The notes under the pieces: generated by a model | Database searches by the model: none | Seen by the model: the letters and a program-made list of their open reading frames with translations, nothing else | Told to the model about the DNA's origin: nothing | In this document: piece after piece, positions 36,741 to 49,440 of the stretch | Position numbering within the stretch: position 1 is the first letter of the stretch | Layout of the letters: every line of letters begins with the position of its first letter | Assembly: GCF_027596085.1 (NCBI RefSeq) | Contig: NW_026553892.1 | Span: 1-64,000, forward strand | From: Anoplopoma fimbria | Taxonomy: Eukaryota > Chordata > Actinopteri > Perciformes > Anoplopomatidae | DNA: 64,000 nucleotides | Reading direction: 5' to 3' | Made by a program: the position numbers and the translations under genes

Positions 36741-39700
36741 TTATGTAGATATTTTAACAACAGTTTTTACCAGATTAGTGGTTTTCTTCATCTGGGCTTC
36801 CTTCAATCCTTTGAGGTGGTTCCTCACCATCTCAAGCTCCTTTGTAACGTCTAATAAAACCAAAAACATAATGTTTACATCAAGTTCGCTTTTAATTACA
36901 CTATTACTATTATAATAATAATAATCAATCCTTTATTAGTCCCACAATGGGGAAATTATTTCTCTGCATTTAACCCATCCCGGAGGAGCAGTGGGCTGCA
37001 ATGAAGCGCCCGGGGAGCAACTTGGGGTTAGGTGTCTGGCTCAAGGACACCTCGGCATGTTGCCGGTAGAGGGGTTTGAACCACCAACCTTGATGGTTAC
37101 GGGACAAGCGCTCTACCTCATGTGCCACAGCCGCCCCATCGGAAATAAGTTGGCTTATTCAGTTGAATCAAATATTTTGAGTATTTTTTTGATTATCATG
37201 TTTTTATCCTGCTATGTTGCCTTCACCTGGGATTGAGACACCATCATTCTTGAGCGACAGCTCGATTGACTCCTGCATTGTTTTTTCCAGATCCTTCAAG
37301 ATGTAGCTCTAAATTAACATAAAAATCTTTATCACTCACAGCCAAAATATGCCTAAAACTAATAACAAAAGCTGAATGTTTGTGAAAGTGCCTGCAGTGT
37401 TTTAGTAGAAAAAGCAGCATTCAAAAAGATGAAAATTCCACTTGATTATATATACGATGACTGAAATTGCAGATAAAGATAAGCAGCACCAACACATGTT
37501 TTACTATATCCTCATTGTACAACGTATTATAAAATGTTACAAACCATCAAGTCCCTCAGCTGGTTCAACATAACAACTTTAGCTTTCTGAAACATGACGT
37601 CCTTTGACCCATGTACGTGCTTCACAATAGTGGCCCTCATGTTTTGCAGCATCCCTGTTCCTCTAATTTGTTTTGCATCTACAAAAAAAGAGAAAACTTT
37701 AGTCAATTACATTTGATCATAATTACATTCTGCAGTATCACAATGAATAATGTGCATTTTTATAGTGTCAGGTTATATATATATCATGATCTTATATCAT
37801 ACCATTGTAGCATTCCTGCATGGCTGTCTGAATCGTTTCCGTCAGACTGCTGTAAATCGTTTTCTTACGATCGCGGATGATTTTGTTGAGTTTCGTTTTC
37901 ATCTTTTCTTCCTATGAGAGAGAATATGAAGCATAAAGCAACATATTTTAACTAAAATCAAGGTAATACAGAAATAAGGTTCATCTTTTCCTTTTCTTCC
38001 CCCAGTTTTCACCTGATTATCACCTGAATAAATACAATATTTAAACAGATTTACACACCCAAGACCTGCTTTCCACCAGGTGAGGGGGCACATATATATT
38101 TTTTTCCACTGATGTCAGACTACCTCAAAAACTTCAGTATGTTGTCATGAATATGGGCAGGGTCATCAACTTTGACTGAACATGAGACAATAAATGAAAT
38201 ATATACATATTTATATAACATATATATAATATATCTTTATTATATATTTAGAGATATATTTCATTTATTGTCTCATGTTTAGTCTTCATTTCAGTCCTCA
38301 ATCACAAACTTGATGTTTGGGTTGATTTGCTCACCCTTCTGCTTAAGCCCCTCTGACCTGGCATTATTGCTTGATAATGAACTAATTGCACTATTCTCAT
38401 CTCTTACCTCTGTAATGAGAAATTTCAGTTGCAGCTCGACATCTTTGTACTCTGCCTTCTCGATCATCTTCTTCGTGCCAAGTGAAAACGAATTCAGGAC
38501 GCCATTGAATGGTTTTCCTTCATTTCTGAAACATGTTATCAAGTTGAAATGTTTCATAAACGCAGAATTGTCAAGGTTCTATTTTAATAATTGAATTTCT
38601 ATGTATGTATTACATTGCATAATTTGTATTACTGTATAATGTAGAATTTGTTAATTCTACACATTGTCCATAGTTTGTAAAATTAGCCAACACAGGTTTT
38701 TATGTCTTTATTAAGTCATTTCTTACGGGAAGGTCTTCTTGAATTTTTCATCAATGCTCTCAGTCAGGCATGCAGATAACTTCATATTGAGGTTTGTTTT
38801 TTTGTAGATCCCATTGTGCTGTACTATAGCCTTCAGGGTCCTGTGGAAACCAATATCTGACTTATTCTGAAAAAAGACACAAAAAAACGCCAACACATTT
38901 TTAAGACATTTATATGAAGTGCAAAATCTGTTGTAATGAAGTAGTTATAATTCAAATACGTACAGGATGTATGACCGACTTCAAGACTTTTTCCCATGAA
39001 CTTTTTGATTTTTCAACCCCCTCACTGAGGCTTTTTTCGAAAGCCTGATAGGTCTCTTCCATGGGTTCCCTGATTTTACCAAGTTCATCCTTCATCTTTT
39101 GTTTAAGGACTGTGCAAACAGCTGTCTTTATGTCAGCCTGAAATCAACAACAACACATTCAGTATTTAAAGCAATGAAACTATACTGCTATTTGACTGGG
39201 CCTTCTTAATTTATTCATATATAAACAAAATTCAGTAGATTTTGGGTTAGACCACCCTTTAATTAAGGTCGTTATGCAGCCTCTCTGAAGAAAAAGAAAT
39301 TCAGGAAAACAACTAAATTGATTGCTCAAACGTATGTATGGGTGACATTACATGTAAGAAGTGTGTCTTTGACTTTCGCATGTTTTCACATTATTTTCTG
39401 TCAATATAAATGATGATTTAAGACAAAGAAAGAGAATTTATTACTTGATCTTACCCCTTCTCTACGGCTGGCCCCTTGAATCAGAGAGAGAATCCCAAGA
39501 GCTCCAGACACATAGTTTAACGTCTCTGAGTGACTGTCATTGAGATTCTGCAGAAATTTCTGAAGTTTGGGTATTTCTGTAAAAAAATGCATCTCTTACA
39601 TAGCATCTTACATAGTTACACAACATATTTAATAATGTGCTCTCATATTGAGACTTCACCTACCAGTGTCATCTTTATGTAGAAGTTTCTTTTTTAGAAA

Positions 39701-39933
39701 CTCTTTGGAGCTCACTGTGAACACTTTGAAACTTTCATCACTGAAATGTTTCTGAAAAGAAAAACGTTCTGATATTAAGGCATGCTTACATTTGTAGACA
39801 ATCTTTGTGTTAAACTTTCTGTCAGTCTATAAAACTCACCTTAACCGTGTGTAGTTTGCTGAATTCTTTTCTCACTTCTTTCTTTGCTTGATCGTTTGTT
39901 TTCAATATGACATCACGAACATCAGCTGGTGAA
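36741..39933 (-). CDS. Helical C-terminal exons 11-20, NUGGC-like copy B
   Basis: Ten in-phase exons. Recognisable segments: DVILKTNDQAKKEVRKEFSK, EIPKLQKFLQNLNDSHSETL, FHRTLKAIVQHNGIYKKTNL, ESIDEKFKKTFP, KPFNGVLNSFSLGTKKMIEK and EEKMKTKLNKIIRDRKKTIY. FHRTLK...GIY and IDEKFKKTFP are landmarks I associate with fish SLIP-GC-like proteins. The last exon ends NLVKTVVKIST, in a different frame from copies A and C. Confidence 0.75.
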
Positions 39934-42900
39934 CTAAATGTAAATATTTGCATTAATTGGCACCTCATACAGTATTTGGCGAACTGAAACCTCAGATTCA
40001 AATTTTTTTGCATCCAGAATAAAATGACAAATTATCTTTGTTAAAAAATGTAATCCACCATTTATATTGAAACATGCAAAACTTTATTTTACAGGTCCAT
40101 GATCTGCTATGAAGTTTTCTGGAAAGAACGATGTAATTTTGAAACCTTAGAGACAAAGTTATAGACTACTATTTCAATTTAGTTAGTTGTGTTGAGTGTA
40201 TAAGCAGTTATTGAGTTCTAAAGTAAATTCCTTGATCATAACTGACTAAAACCAATGACAGCATTTAAAATGACTATAAAATTAGATAATCTACTCGCTG
40301 GTGGTCTTATTTTCTTATGTACGTCATGTAGAGGAATCAGTATTGTTATTGAGACTGTTTCATAACCACTTAAAAGTTCCTCACAGTAACTTTAATGTAT
40401 AGGTATTTTTACTTTTGGCATCTTAAATCACTTACCGATCTTCTGAATCTTCAATATGATCAGACTTGGTGCAGATAAAGTGAATATGCCGACACTCGCC
40501 AGCATTTCCCATGAAGCTACTGGCACTTTTCAGGATCTCCCAGGCTTCTTTATCTGACGCAGCTCGATTTATGTCAGTCACAATCCACACAGTGGAACAA
40601 CTTCCAACGACCTGAAGGGTCAAGACAGCAAGTTATTATGATGATTATTTGTACTTTGTAATAACATGATGTCACAGTTTGCAGATATCACAGAATAAAC
40701 AATAAACAGCATTGCATGTGATAAATTACCTGTTGCCACATCTTGTCTCTGCCCTTGTTACGGTCCCCATTTCCAGGAAGGTCAACAATTGTGACATGCT
40801 TAAGAAGATCATTATTTGGCACCCTGATAGTGACACACTTCACTAGTGGCCAATACCACCTCTTCACTTCTCCATCTTTTGGGTCGCTTCTTGTGTATTT
40901 GACTAATTTCGCAGATAGCTCTTTAGCCTGCAGTAAATAATGAAATGAGATTAAGACAACATGAGGGGATTTAATTTATATGTACATACTGCAAATTCAA
41001 ACTGCTTTACAAATTGCACAAACAATTTCAAACAGGAAAATATAAAAAAGAAGAGCGATTAAGAAACCCTATCACTGAAACAACAAAAGCAAAAAGCTTA
41101 ATTTGGATAAACAAATATTAAATACTAAACCGGAAGTGTATACAAGACTGTTTAAGTTGATCAATATCAGATTTTGACAGCCTAAAATGATCTAGGTCAT
41201 AACAAGTAAGTTTATCATCGAAGGCCTAATGCAGCTTCCCTGTGTTTCATGTTGACTCTTGAACCCAGTCTGATGATTTAGTTTACATGAAGATTCATAT
41301 GGATAGAACATGTAAGAAACATAATTTTATTTAGTTACTGGTATACAAACTTCTTTAACATTATTCTACAAAGGGTACATTTGATATAGGTTTGTAGTTA
41401 TCGAAGACGGGTGGATCAAGGTCAATCTTTGTTTGTTGATCTACCGTTGAACTAAACCAACCTGGAAAGGTTAGACAGTATGCATGTTACATAAACTTCA
41501 ATAACATTTCACTCTGTCAGACAGACAAAAGGGCTTCTTATTAAGTGATTAAGATTTTCTATTACGATTTTTACTCTCACTTACTGTTTCGCCTGTCAAT
41601 TTCTTCCTCTTGGAACGTTGAAATTCTGGGATCTCTTCGAAATATTTGCCATCCATGAGGTCTTCACGAGATTCTTTTCTCCAGTCTTCTCCATACAGTG
41701 CTGACAGCTTTTCAACAATATCCCGACAATCATCGTCATCTTCTGGGTCACTTTCCTGATCTGAATTATCCCCAAGGAAGTTTAACAGGAACCACACCTC
41801 ATCGGTCCACTCCTAAATAAAATTTGAAAATAACTTTTAACTCCGTTAAATTAAATGGTATGCTATGTAATCAACAATGTATTTTTTCAGCCACATCAAA
41901 CATTTTTAAACAGCTTAAAATAAACAAACATATTAAGCTGATTTTACCTCTTCTGTAATGAACTCAATGTATGCCTCATACTTTGAGTTCTGCATGCTAT
42001 CCTCCACTTTAATCATGACTGAGGTACATGCACTGACTCTTCCAGAGGGCAAGAGATTCTTCACTCCAATGACGGCATTTATCAAAGAGCTCTTTCCAGC
42101 CCCGCTTTTGCCAAAGACACCGACCATCTCCCTCTTGTCTGTCTCCAAACCACTGATTTCTTTCCTGTTGTATAAAAGTTTAAGTATGGGTTAATTTATT
42201 CATTTCAAAAACATAAAACTCTTAAAGAATGTGTTAAAATCAGGAATACATCTGTCTATGAATAGCCCTCTTCAGCATATTGTACTCTTCTTAGTAGAAG
42301 TAATTTGCTGTAACTTTTGGGTGAATTACTACCTATTTTTAAACAATACAATAAAATGTCCACCAAATGACCTCATGCCTGAGACAAATAGTCATAGTCA
42401 CACAAAGTCATGGTTTACATCCATGTCCGTCCAAAATGACATCATGTCTTTATTTTATCCTATTAGACATTTGTGTGAAATTGTCATTATTAGTATAATT
42501 CTTGAGTTATGATCAAAAACGTATTTTGTCACATCACAGTTGATCTGTGACCACCAAATCATAATCAGTTCATCTTTGAGTCCAAACGAATGTTTGTGCC
42601 GAAATTGAAGAAATTCCTTCAAGTTGTTGTTGAGAAATGGATATACATACGGACGGCGGGACGAACCCATGATGGCTGGCTAAACACTACCAGTCTTAAT
42701 CTGTCAATGAAACTGGCCCCTGGTCAGGAACCAGGCCTGTATAACGTATTCATTTGGAAAATATAATAAACTTAATACTTACCTCAGGAAATTGTTTAGC
42801 TTGTTGTCTTGGCTAGGTATTTTCTGATGGACACATCTCATGATGGTTTTCACATCAGACAGTATGATTTCTTCTGCCATAGTGAAAGTAAAGAGCTATT

Positions 42901-44473
42901 CAGCAGGAACCATGAACCAGTGTATCAAGTAATGTAGAATAAGGGGACAAATAATCAGAGGAGAAGAAGGTAAAGCCTGAGAGGAACTTTCTCTGCCAGG
43001 TCCATTTAGAATGCTTCAGAGTGTATCATTAGCCTTATACTAGCAAAGGATAAACTATGGTCTTGGTTTAAAACATCATTCAGTTAAAGGCCGTAGTTTA
43101 GTTATTTACTTTGAAGCATACCCATTGTTGCTATGGATATTTGAATGTATGCCATTGACTGTTTGGGGTTGTCTGATAAGACTACAAATGGCAGAAAACG
43201 AGAAAGTATTTTCTGTGGCCAATATGTAGAAACAGACATTTGCTATGTAAGTAAGCTAAGTAACAATGTTATTGTATAAAAATGTTGCCATTGTTTGGAA
43301 AGTATTACAAGTATCTGAGTTTGATCCTGGTTTTGTGTGAAGTAGTTGTTTTGTAGTTGGTGATTGGCTAGACTCGCCCTGAAGATCCAACCTTCTCTTT
43401 CCTTATTGGACATGTTTTGTTAAAAAAAAAAGAAGCAAAAATAAATGTTTGTTGCATCTGCCTTTCACAAAATTAAAACATGGTCTCGAAATATAGTCGG
43501 TTAGTAAAAGCAAGATATTAAGGCCTTAAAAACTTAAATGAACACTAATCAATAAGATAAAGTGTATCTCACCTTCATCACTTGTGCCGCTGGTGGACAG
43601 ACAAACCTGAGGGTGAACATGAACATCTGTGTCATAAATCAATACTAAGTGGCCATGTAGAAGTTTGAGCAGAGATTGGAAATATGATCTGTATGAATAT
43701 AATAAATGCCTTATGATACCTGAGTGCTTGCAACTTTATTCAACTTACTTGAGTAGACGAATCAACTGTTTCTGTATTTGCTGTGTTTTGTACCTTGTAG
43801 TGACGAAAGAAATTAGTTGCAAATCCATAATAGAAAATACATGTTAATATTATAGCACATGCTATAAATAATAATGAGATATTATTATCAATAATGTGTC
43901 ATGAAAACAGAAGTCTGTGCTCCTGTAAATCATAAATACAGTATTTGTGTAAATTGTGTTCACAGTACACAACATTACCTTTAACAACTTGAGTCTCTTC
44001 TTGAACTTTAACCTTGGTCCCACTTTTGGGATCAAGTCATTGATATAGTCTTCAAGACAATAAAAACTCTCCTCGTCAATTTCTTGATCTGCAATAAAAA
44101 AAATACGGAGTTGAATCTCAGTCATGCAAGAATTAATTTCAAACTGCTGCAGAAATCTATCATAAAATGACTGAAATAGGTGTTGGTTAAACTGTTAAAT
44201 TTTAAGTATTGAGTATTACAGCCTGAACACAGCGTTAATGTATATTGATTGTATTTTAATTATTTGTCAATCTTTAGTCTTGATCTCTCTTATTTTCTTA
44301 AAACTATGTCTGTCAAGCATATGTCAGCATTGTACTTCAGTATCAGTAGCTCATATAAACAATGTATAACATCTGTGCCCAAAAAAGAGGCACGTTAATA
44401 CTTTACCTTCAAATCTTTCTATCCACTCGCTGAGACCCCATTCAATTAATTTGTTACGGACAAAATCATCCAT
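36741..44473 (-). CDS. SAM plus dynamin-like nuclear GTPase (NUGGC/SLIP-GC-like), copy B
   Basis: Best-preserved copy. Exons (minus, 5' to 3'): 44473-44407, 44088-43979, 43793-43749, 43606-43573, 43401-43315, 42873-42783, 42164-41948, 41812-41585, 40927-40730, 40611-40436, 39933-39840, 39751-39664, 39576-39455, 39137-38964, 38866-38727, 38525-38408, 37911-37803, 37678-37545, 37308-37227, 36850-36741. All phases agree, giving 2424 nt (807 residues) with no internal stop. Exon 14 keeps the C run (39017-39021) that is shortened in copy A, and exon 11 keeps a normal acceptor (CATTTAG). One defect: the donor of exon 5 reads AT instead of GT (43314-43313). Skipping exon 5 keeps the frame; the nearby GT six bases on would create TAA at the junction. 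Product: GTPase with SAM domain, linker and helical C-terminus, probably nuclear. Its own noncoding first exon is deleted. Confidence 0.8.
36903..37137. mobile_element. Fish SINE-type repeat in intron 19 of copy B
   Basis: A 235-base insert with (TAATAA)n at one end and a tRNA-like end CATGTGCCACAGCCGCCCC; internal ATCAATCCTTTATTAGTCCC and GGTTTGAACCACCAACCTTG are typical of a widespread fish repeat. Copy A and copy C have the uninterrupted site (CACTATCGGAAATAAG near 9182 and 59388), so the insertion is specific to unit B. Confidence 0.8.
38179..38279. repeat. Perfect 26-base inverted repeat in intron 16 of copy B
   Basis: The arm at 38179-38204 (core ATGAGACAATAAATGAAATA) is exactly complementary to 38254-38279, with an AT-rich loop of about 49 bases. 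In unit A only the right arm has a counterpart (near 10335-10355, with a mismatch). The left arm looks like a local inverted copy. Confidence 0.85.
40436..40927 (-). CDS. G3 and G4 exons 9-10, NUGGC-like copy B
   Basis: Exon 9 (40927-40730) is 9 nt shorter than in copy A but in frame and ends VTIVDLPGNGDRNKGRDKMW (G3). Exon 10 (40611-40436) carries STVWIVTDINRAASDKEAWE and CTKSDHIEDSEDR (G4). The guanine-binding site is complete. Confidence 0.85.
41948..42164 (-). CDS. P-loop exon 7 of NUGGC-like copy B
   Basis: Carries GVFGKSGAGKSSLINAVIG, with S where copy A has T in the variable part of GxxxxGKS, and NLLPSGRVSACTSVMIKVE. The exon is exactly 217 nt in both copies. Few changes here compared with the linker suggest purifying selection on nucleotide binding. 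Confidence 0.85.
43979..44473 (-). CDS. SAM domain exons 1-2, NUGGC-like copy B
   Basis: Exon 1 encodes MDDFVRNKLIEWGLSEWIER. Exon 2, one codon shorter than in copy A, encodes DQEIDEESFYCLEDYINDLI and then KVGPRLKFKKRLKLLK. The SAM-type hydrophobic pattern is kept while exposed positions differ from copy A (for example NEHDIDALIP against EDYINDLIP). That is consistent with a folded, diverging domain rather than random decay. Confidence 0.75.
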
Positions 44474-44539
44474 GACCACGAACGGCAACTGGAAGGTAAA
44501 CAAATTAACATGTTTTAAATTAACCACCAAGTTCTTCTA

Positions 44540-44600
44540 AGACTTATTTAAATCCACAATAAACGAAACCTAAAGGGTTTTTGCTTGCTGGTACTGATAC
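44540..44600 (-). promoter_or_regulatory. Rearranged upstream region of NUGGC-like copy B with imperfect ISRE
   Basis: Copy A sequence equivalent to about 17240-17690, including the noncoding exon donor, is missing; the flank jumps from ACTTATTTAAA straight into CCACAATAAACGAAACCTAA. This places a one-mismatch ISRE-type motif (44565-44574) about 90 bases upstream of the ATG at 44473. Transcription could start here without the spliced leader, or from the intact motif at 47104 using the donor near 47004. Confidence 0.4.
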
Positions 44601-47600
44601 TTGTCTGACAAAGGTGCGCGAAACTCCTCCCTTCCTAAACCTCTGTTTTTAATATTTAATTTATCTTATTCATACTTTTATAAATTGTCTACAAATGATA
44701 GAAGAGATTCTTCTACACAAATTGCACACATGTATTTGTATGTACTGTTCTCTTATCATGCTGGTGTCTATATTTTACCTTCTTGGGCCTCAAATTGTGT
44801 TAAACAAAATATGTTTAGAATTGAAATGTCTCTTTGGTTGTAACAACAACTCCTAGTAATCTGAAACCTTACAAGGGAGGAACTGTTTTGTGAGGGGGCA
44901 CAAACCCAACATGCTGGAAACTACTGGTTTAATCTTGAACATCACATTTTATGAGTTGATTATATTTATAATATATAATCTCAAAGTCTGAAAAGTGATT
45001 AACTGCAGCTGTCAGTGGGCTGGTGTAAGAAGTATAGCATTCACCTATGAAATGTAGAGGAGATGAAGTAAAAAGTACTGTAAGAAGGAAGTGGTGCCTC
45101 AAATCTAAAACTTAATCTAAACAGGTTAGACATGGTTCATATGAGGTTAAATGGTAAATGGAATTTTATTTGTATTGTTGCCACCTGCCCATAATCGTTC
45201 ACACCCATTCATCACATTAATTTGTTTAGTGTTAGGTGTCTTGCCCAAGGACACATCGACAACCTCTAATCTTCTGATTGAAAGACAAACTGCTCTTCCC
45301 CTGAGCCACAGGGTTAGAAATGTTTAAAAGTAAAAGTCAGTGCTTAAATTCAAAATGTGCAAGCGCATAATCCACATCTGTGATTACAGTTTTTTCTAAA
45401 CACACTAAAATGACACATAAAGCACAATTACCGAGACTAATAGTCGGAGAGCAAAACCTAAGTTCTAGTCTCCAAAACTGAAAACACATTTTCTGCTTTG
45501 CATTCAATATGCAAGTCAACGTGACACTTTTTGCAACACTCTGCACATTGTTCTCTATATGAGACACAGGACTCTGACACAAAATCACGTGTCATTTAAA
45601 AACTGTGCGAATCAAAATGCCACAGCCATGGACCAACTGGCCAATACATGTGCCCGTTATTTGTGGTGACGGTCTTCTGGCTTTCAAACGGGAATAAGAG
45701 TCCCTCACAATATCAATACATCATTCCAACGGTTACCTGCAGCGTGTAGGTTATAGATCAATGCCGGTCCTCAGGCTTTAAAGCGGGCGTAGGAGTCCCT
45801 TGTTGTCAATAGTTGTCCGATCCCACACAATAAACGAAACCTAAAGGGTTTTTGCTTCCTGGTTCTGATACTTATCTGACAAATGTGCACGAAACTCCTC
45901 CTTCCTAAACCTCCCTTTTTGATTTTTTATTTATCTTATTCATACTTTTATAAATTGTCTACAAGTGTTGGAAGAGATTATTCTACACAAATTGCACACA
46001 TGTATTTGTATGTACTGTTCTCTTATCATGCTGGTGTCTATATTTTAACTTGTTGGGCCTCAAATTGTGTTAAACAAAATATGTTTAGAATTGAAATGTC
46101 TCTTTGGTTGTAGCAACAACTCCTAGAAATCTGAAACCTTTCAAGGGAGGAACTGTTTTGTGAGGGGGCACAAGCCCAACATGCTGGAAACCACTGGTTT
46201 AATCTTGAACATCACATTTTATGAGTTGATTATATTTATAATATATAATCTCAAAGTCTGAAAAGTGATTAACTGCAGCTGTCAGTGTGCTGGAGTAAGG
46301 CGTATAGCATTCCCCTATGAAATGTAGAGGAGATGAAGTAAAAAGTATGGTAAGAAGGAAGAGGTGCCTCAAATCTAAAACTTAATCTAAACAGGTTAGA
46401 CATGGTTCATATGAGGTTAAATGGTAAATGGAATTGTATTTGTATCGTTGCCACCTGCCCATAATCGTTCACGTCCATTCATCACATTTATTTGTTTAGT
46501 GTTAGGTGTCTTGCCCAAGTACACATCGACAACCTCAAATCTTCTGATTGAAAGACAACCTGCTCTTCCCCTGAGCCACAGGGTTAGAAATGGTTAAAAG
46601 TAAAAGTCAGTGCTTAAATTCAAAATGTGCAAGCGCATAATCCACATCTGTGATTACAGTTTTTTCTAAACACACTAAAATGACACATAAAGCACAATTA
46701 CCGAGACTAATAGTCGGAGAGCAAAACCTAAGTTCTAGTCTCCAAAACTGAAAACACATTTTCTGCTTTGCATTCAATATGCAAGTCAACGTGACACTTT
46801 TTGCAACACTCTGCACATTGTTCTCTATATGAGACACAGGACTCTGACATGAAGTCACTTGTCATTTAAAAACTGTGCGAATCAAAATGCCACAGCCATG
46901 GACCAACTGGCCCATACATGTGCCCGTCATTTGTGGTGACGGTCTTCATGCTTTCAAACGGGGAATAAGAGTCCCTCACAATATCAATACATCATTCCAA
47001 CGGTTACCTGCAGCGTGTAGGTTATAGATCAATGCCGGTCCTCAGCTTTAAAGCGGGCGTAGGAGTCCCTTGTTTATATAGGTGTCCATCCCACACAATA
47101 AACGAAACCGAAAGAGTGTTTGCTTACTGGTTCTGATACTTGTCTGACAAAGGTGCACGAAACTGCTCCCTTCCTAAACCTCCCTTTTTCATTTTTTATT
47201 TATCTTATTCATACTTTTATAAATTGTCTACAAGTGTTGGAAGAGATTATTCTACACAAATTGCACACATGTATTTGTATGTACTGTTCTCTTATCATGC
47301 TGGTGTGTATATTTTAACATGCTGGAAACCACTGGTTTAATCTTGAACATCACGTTTTATGAGTTGATTATATTTATAATATATAATCTCAAAGTCTGAA
47401 AAGTGATTAACTGCAGCTGTCAGTGTGCTGGTGTAAGAAGTATAGCATTCCCCTATGAAATGTAGTGGAGGTGAAGTAAAAAGTACCGTAAGAAGGAAGT
47501 AGTGCCTCAAATCTAAAACTAAATCTAAACAGGTTAGACATGGTTCATATGAGGTTAAATGGTAAATGGAATTTTATTTGTATTGTTGCCACCTGCCCAT

Positions 47601-48005
47601 AATCGTTCACACCCATTCATCGCATTCATTTGTTTAGTGTCTGGCCCAAGGACACAACGACAACCTCTAATCTTCTGATTGAAAGACAACCTGCTCTTCC
47701 CCTGAGCCGCAGGGTTAGAAATGGTTAAAAGTAAAAGTCAGCGCTTAATACAAAATTTGCAAGCGCATAATCCACATCTGTGATTACAGTTTTTTCTAAA
47801 CACACTAAAATGACACATAAAGCACAATTAACGAGACTAACACTCGGAGAGCAAAACCTAAGCTCACTTTCTGCTTTGCATCTCATTTGCAATTCAACCT
47901 GATACAAAACTGTAAACACATTGCAACACACTGGACATGGTTCTATATACGAGACACAGGACTCTGACATAAAGTCACTTGTCTTTTCAAAACTCTGCCA
48001 AGCAA
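44549..48005 (-). repeat. Tandem array of the NUGGC-like promoter region, array B
   Basis: Two complete monomers with the first-exon donor block at about 45735 and 47004 (1269 apart), plus a partial one fused at about 44549 to the upstream flank of the copy B ATG exon. ISRE-type cores: GAAACCTAAA at 44565-44574 and 45836-45845, perfect GAAACCGAAA at 47104-47113. Fish-repeat fragments ending CCTGAGCCAC lie at 45151-45313, 46410-46575 and 47552-47715. The right end is a patchwork joined to spacer sequence at 48005. Confidence 0.75.
47104..47113 (-). promoter_or_regulatory. Perfect ISRE-type core in the distal array B monomer
   Basis: GAAACCGAAA, identical to the motif at 17697-17706 including the following GAGTGTTTGC. 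It lies about 100 bases upstream, on the minus strand, of a conserved GCTGCAG/GTAACC donor near 47008-47003. That monomer is the only one in array B with both elements intact. Confidence 0.5.
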
Positions 48006-48330
48006 AATTTGGGGTTATCAAGGTACTTCAGGGTTTTCTGTTCCACAACGGAGGTTCACTGATTACTTATCATGCCCTAGCTTCATCTAGGGCATGATAG
48101 ATCATGATACACCTAACTATAATTTATTTAGAGATACGTCACTCCACCTCATTCCACTGCTGAAAAAAAATATGGTGATTGTCTTTTTGGGTTGCTAGTG
48201 TCCTAATTAACAAGCATTACACTTTTGACTTTTTCTGACTCTGATGAAGACACACATGGCTTCAGGATGTTATTCTTCTGATACAGTTTATTGCCTTAAA
48301 TTCGTTCGCTCCAGTATACTTTTGACCTAA
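48006..48330. other. Start of unit C, mosaic junction
   Basis: Four short pieces from different places in the unit are joined here. They match unit A around 23468-23520, then 23785-23825, then 2755-2843 (ccp110 intron with no LINE), then 4396-4510. The piece at 48205-48235 shows the empty LINE target. ccp110 exons other than the last are absent from unit C. Confidence 0.65.
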
Positions 48331-49440
48331 GCTCAAGTAAAGTAGAGATCCCAGAAGAGCTGCCCTCAGTAAAAAATGCATAAAGGCTGCGATATAAACA
48401 CCAGGCCGACGAACACAGAGCTTATATGATTAAAAAATGCTGCTTATTGCATTTTATATGATTAGATAGAGCGGCTTATTGAATTAATGTATTGTGAATT
48501 AATATGAAGGGATTTATGTAATTGTAATCATGATTCACTTAACAAAAAGCACTGAAGATGCAACAACTGGTGCAGGTCTCCTAATCTAGAGATAACAATA
48601 GTTGAGTATGCACTCATGTAACCCCGAGGGTACAAGAGTAAAGCAATCGCGTTCCTATGTGGCCAAATAAGGAAGTGTATCCTGTCAGGGGAATAAATGT
48701 GTGTGTGTTAAATCAAAATGAATGTTATCATGAGAAACTGGGTGAGAAGAGTGAGAAAAGAGGGATGGTTCAACTGGACAATAAAAAGATAAGGCTTGGA
48801 GCATCGGAGGGAATTCGGCATTGGGACATCATCCGGCACTCAGCTGAGGACATCGTCCGGGACAAGCATCAGAGGACTCCGTCTCTGCTCATGGCAAAGA
48901 AGACACCGATCGGACTGTAATGAAATTAAGTAAATAAGTATTTGAGCTGTTGCTTCGCCCCTGCTAAATATCCTGCAATAAATATCTAATCTGCAATTTA
49001 AAGTACAAAGTCTTGAGAGTTCATTGAAGAGCAAGTAAAGAGTACTCGTGGTAGTAAAAGGTTAAGTATTGTGTGCCTGACAACAATAGAGTTCTTAATG
49101 GTTCTGGCTCTAAGTCCACTGAAACAGACCCTCAGGGCTAATTCCTAGCCTTTAAAGCCTATCCTTGCACCTACCAAGAGCCTAGGTCCATTAGAGGAAA
49201 GCTGACATTAACTGATGCGACTGATAGCTGTACACGGCCAGGGGGGCCTCTCTGTTTTGTGCGGTTGTCGGAGGAAGCAAAGAGCGAAGGCAGTTAGCAA
49301 GCCAGGCGAGTTTCCTCAACCACCAGCTTAAACAAGTCTCCAAGTGTCCTATTACGGGCTTGGAGCTTCGGACCCTTTATACGGAGAGCTGGTTCAGTAT
49401 AAAGTCCTGTATTGGGGCTTATATCACTTGGATCTAACAC
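48331..49440. mobile_element. Unclassified 1.1 kb insertion in unit C, LTR-like
   Basis: Sits between TTTTGACCTAA and CTGAAGTCTCTCC, which are adjacent in unit A (about 4513) and nearly so in unit B (33175). It has an AATAAA at 48977-48982, a (GT)n stretch and no good coding frame. Length and content would suit a solo LTR of an endogenous retrovirus or gypsy element, but I do not recognise the family and see no clear TG...CA ends. Confidence 0.4.

Noticed and set aside
36640..36915. 90-codon plus-strand frame over the end of NUGGC-like copy B
   Set aside because: Antisense to the last exon and its flank, and not kept in copies A or C.
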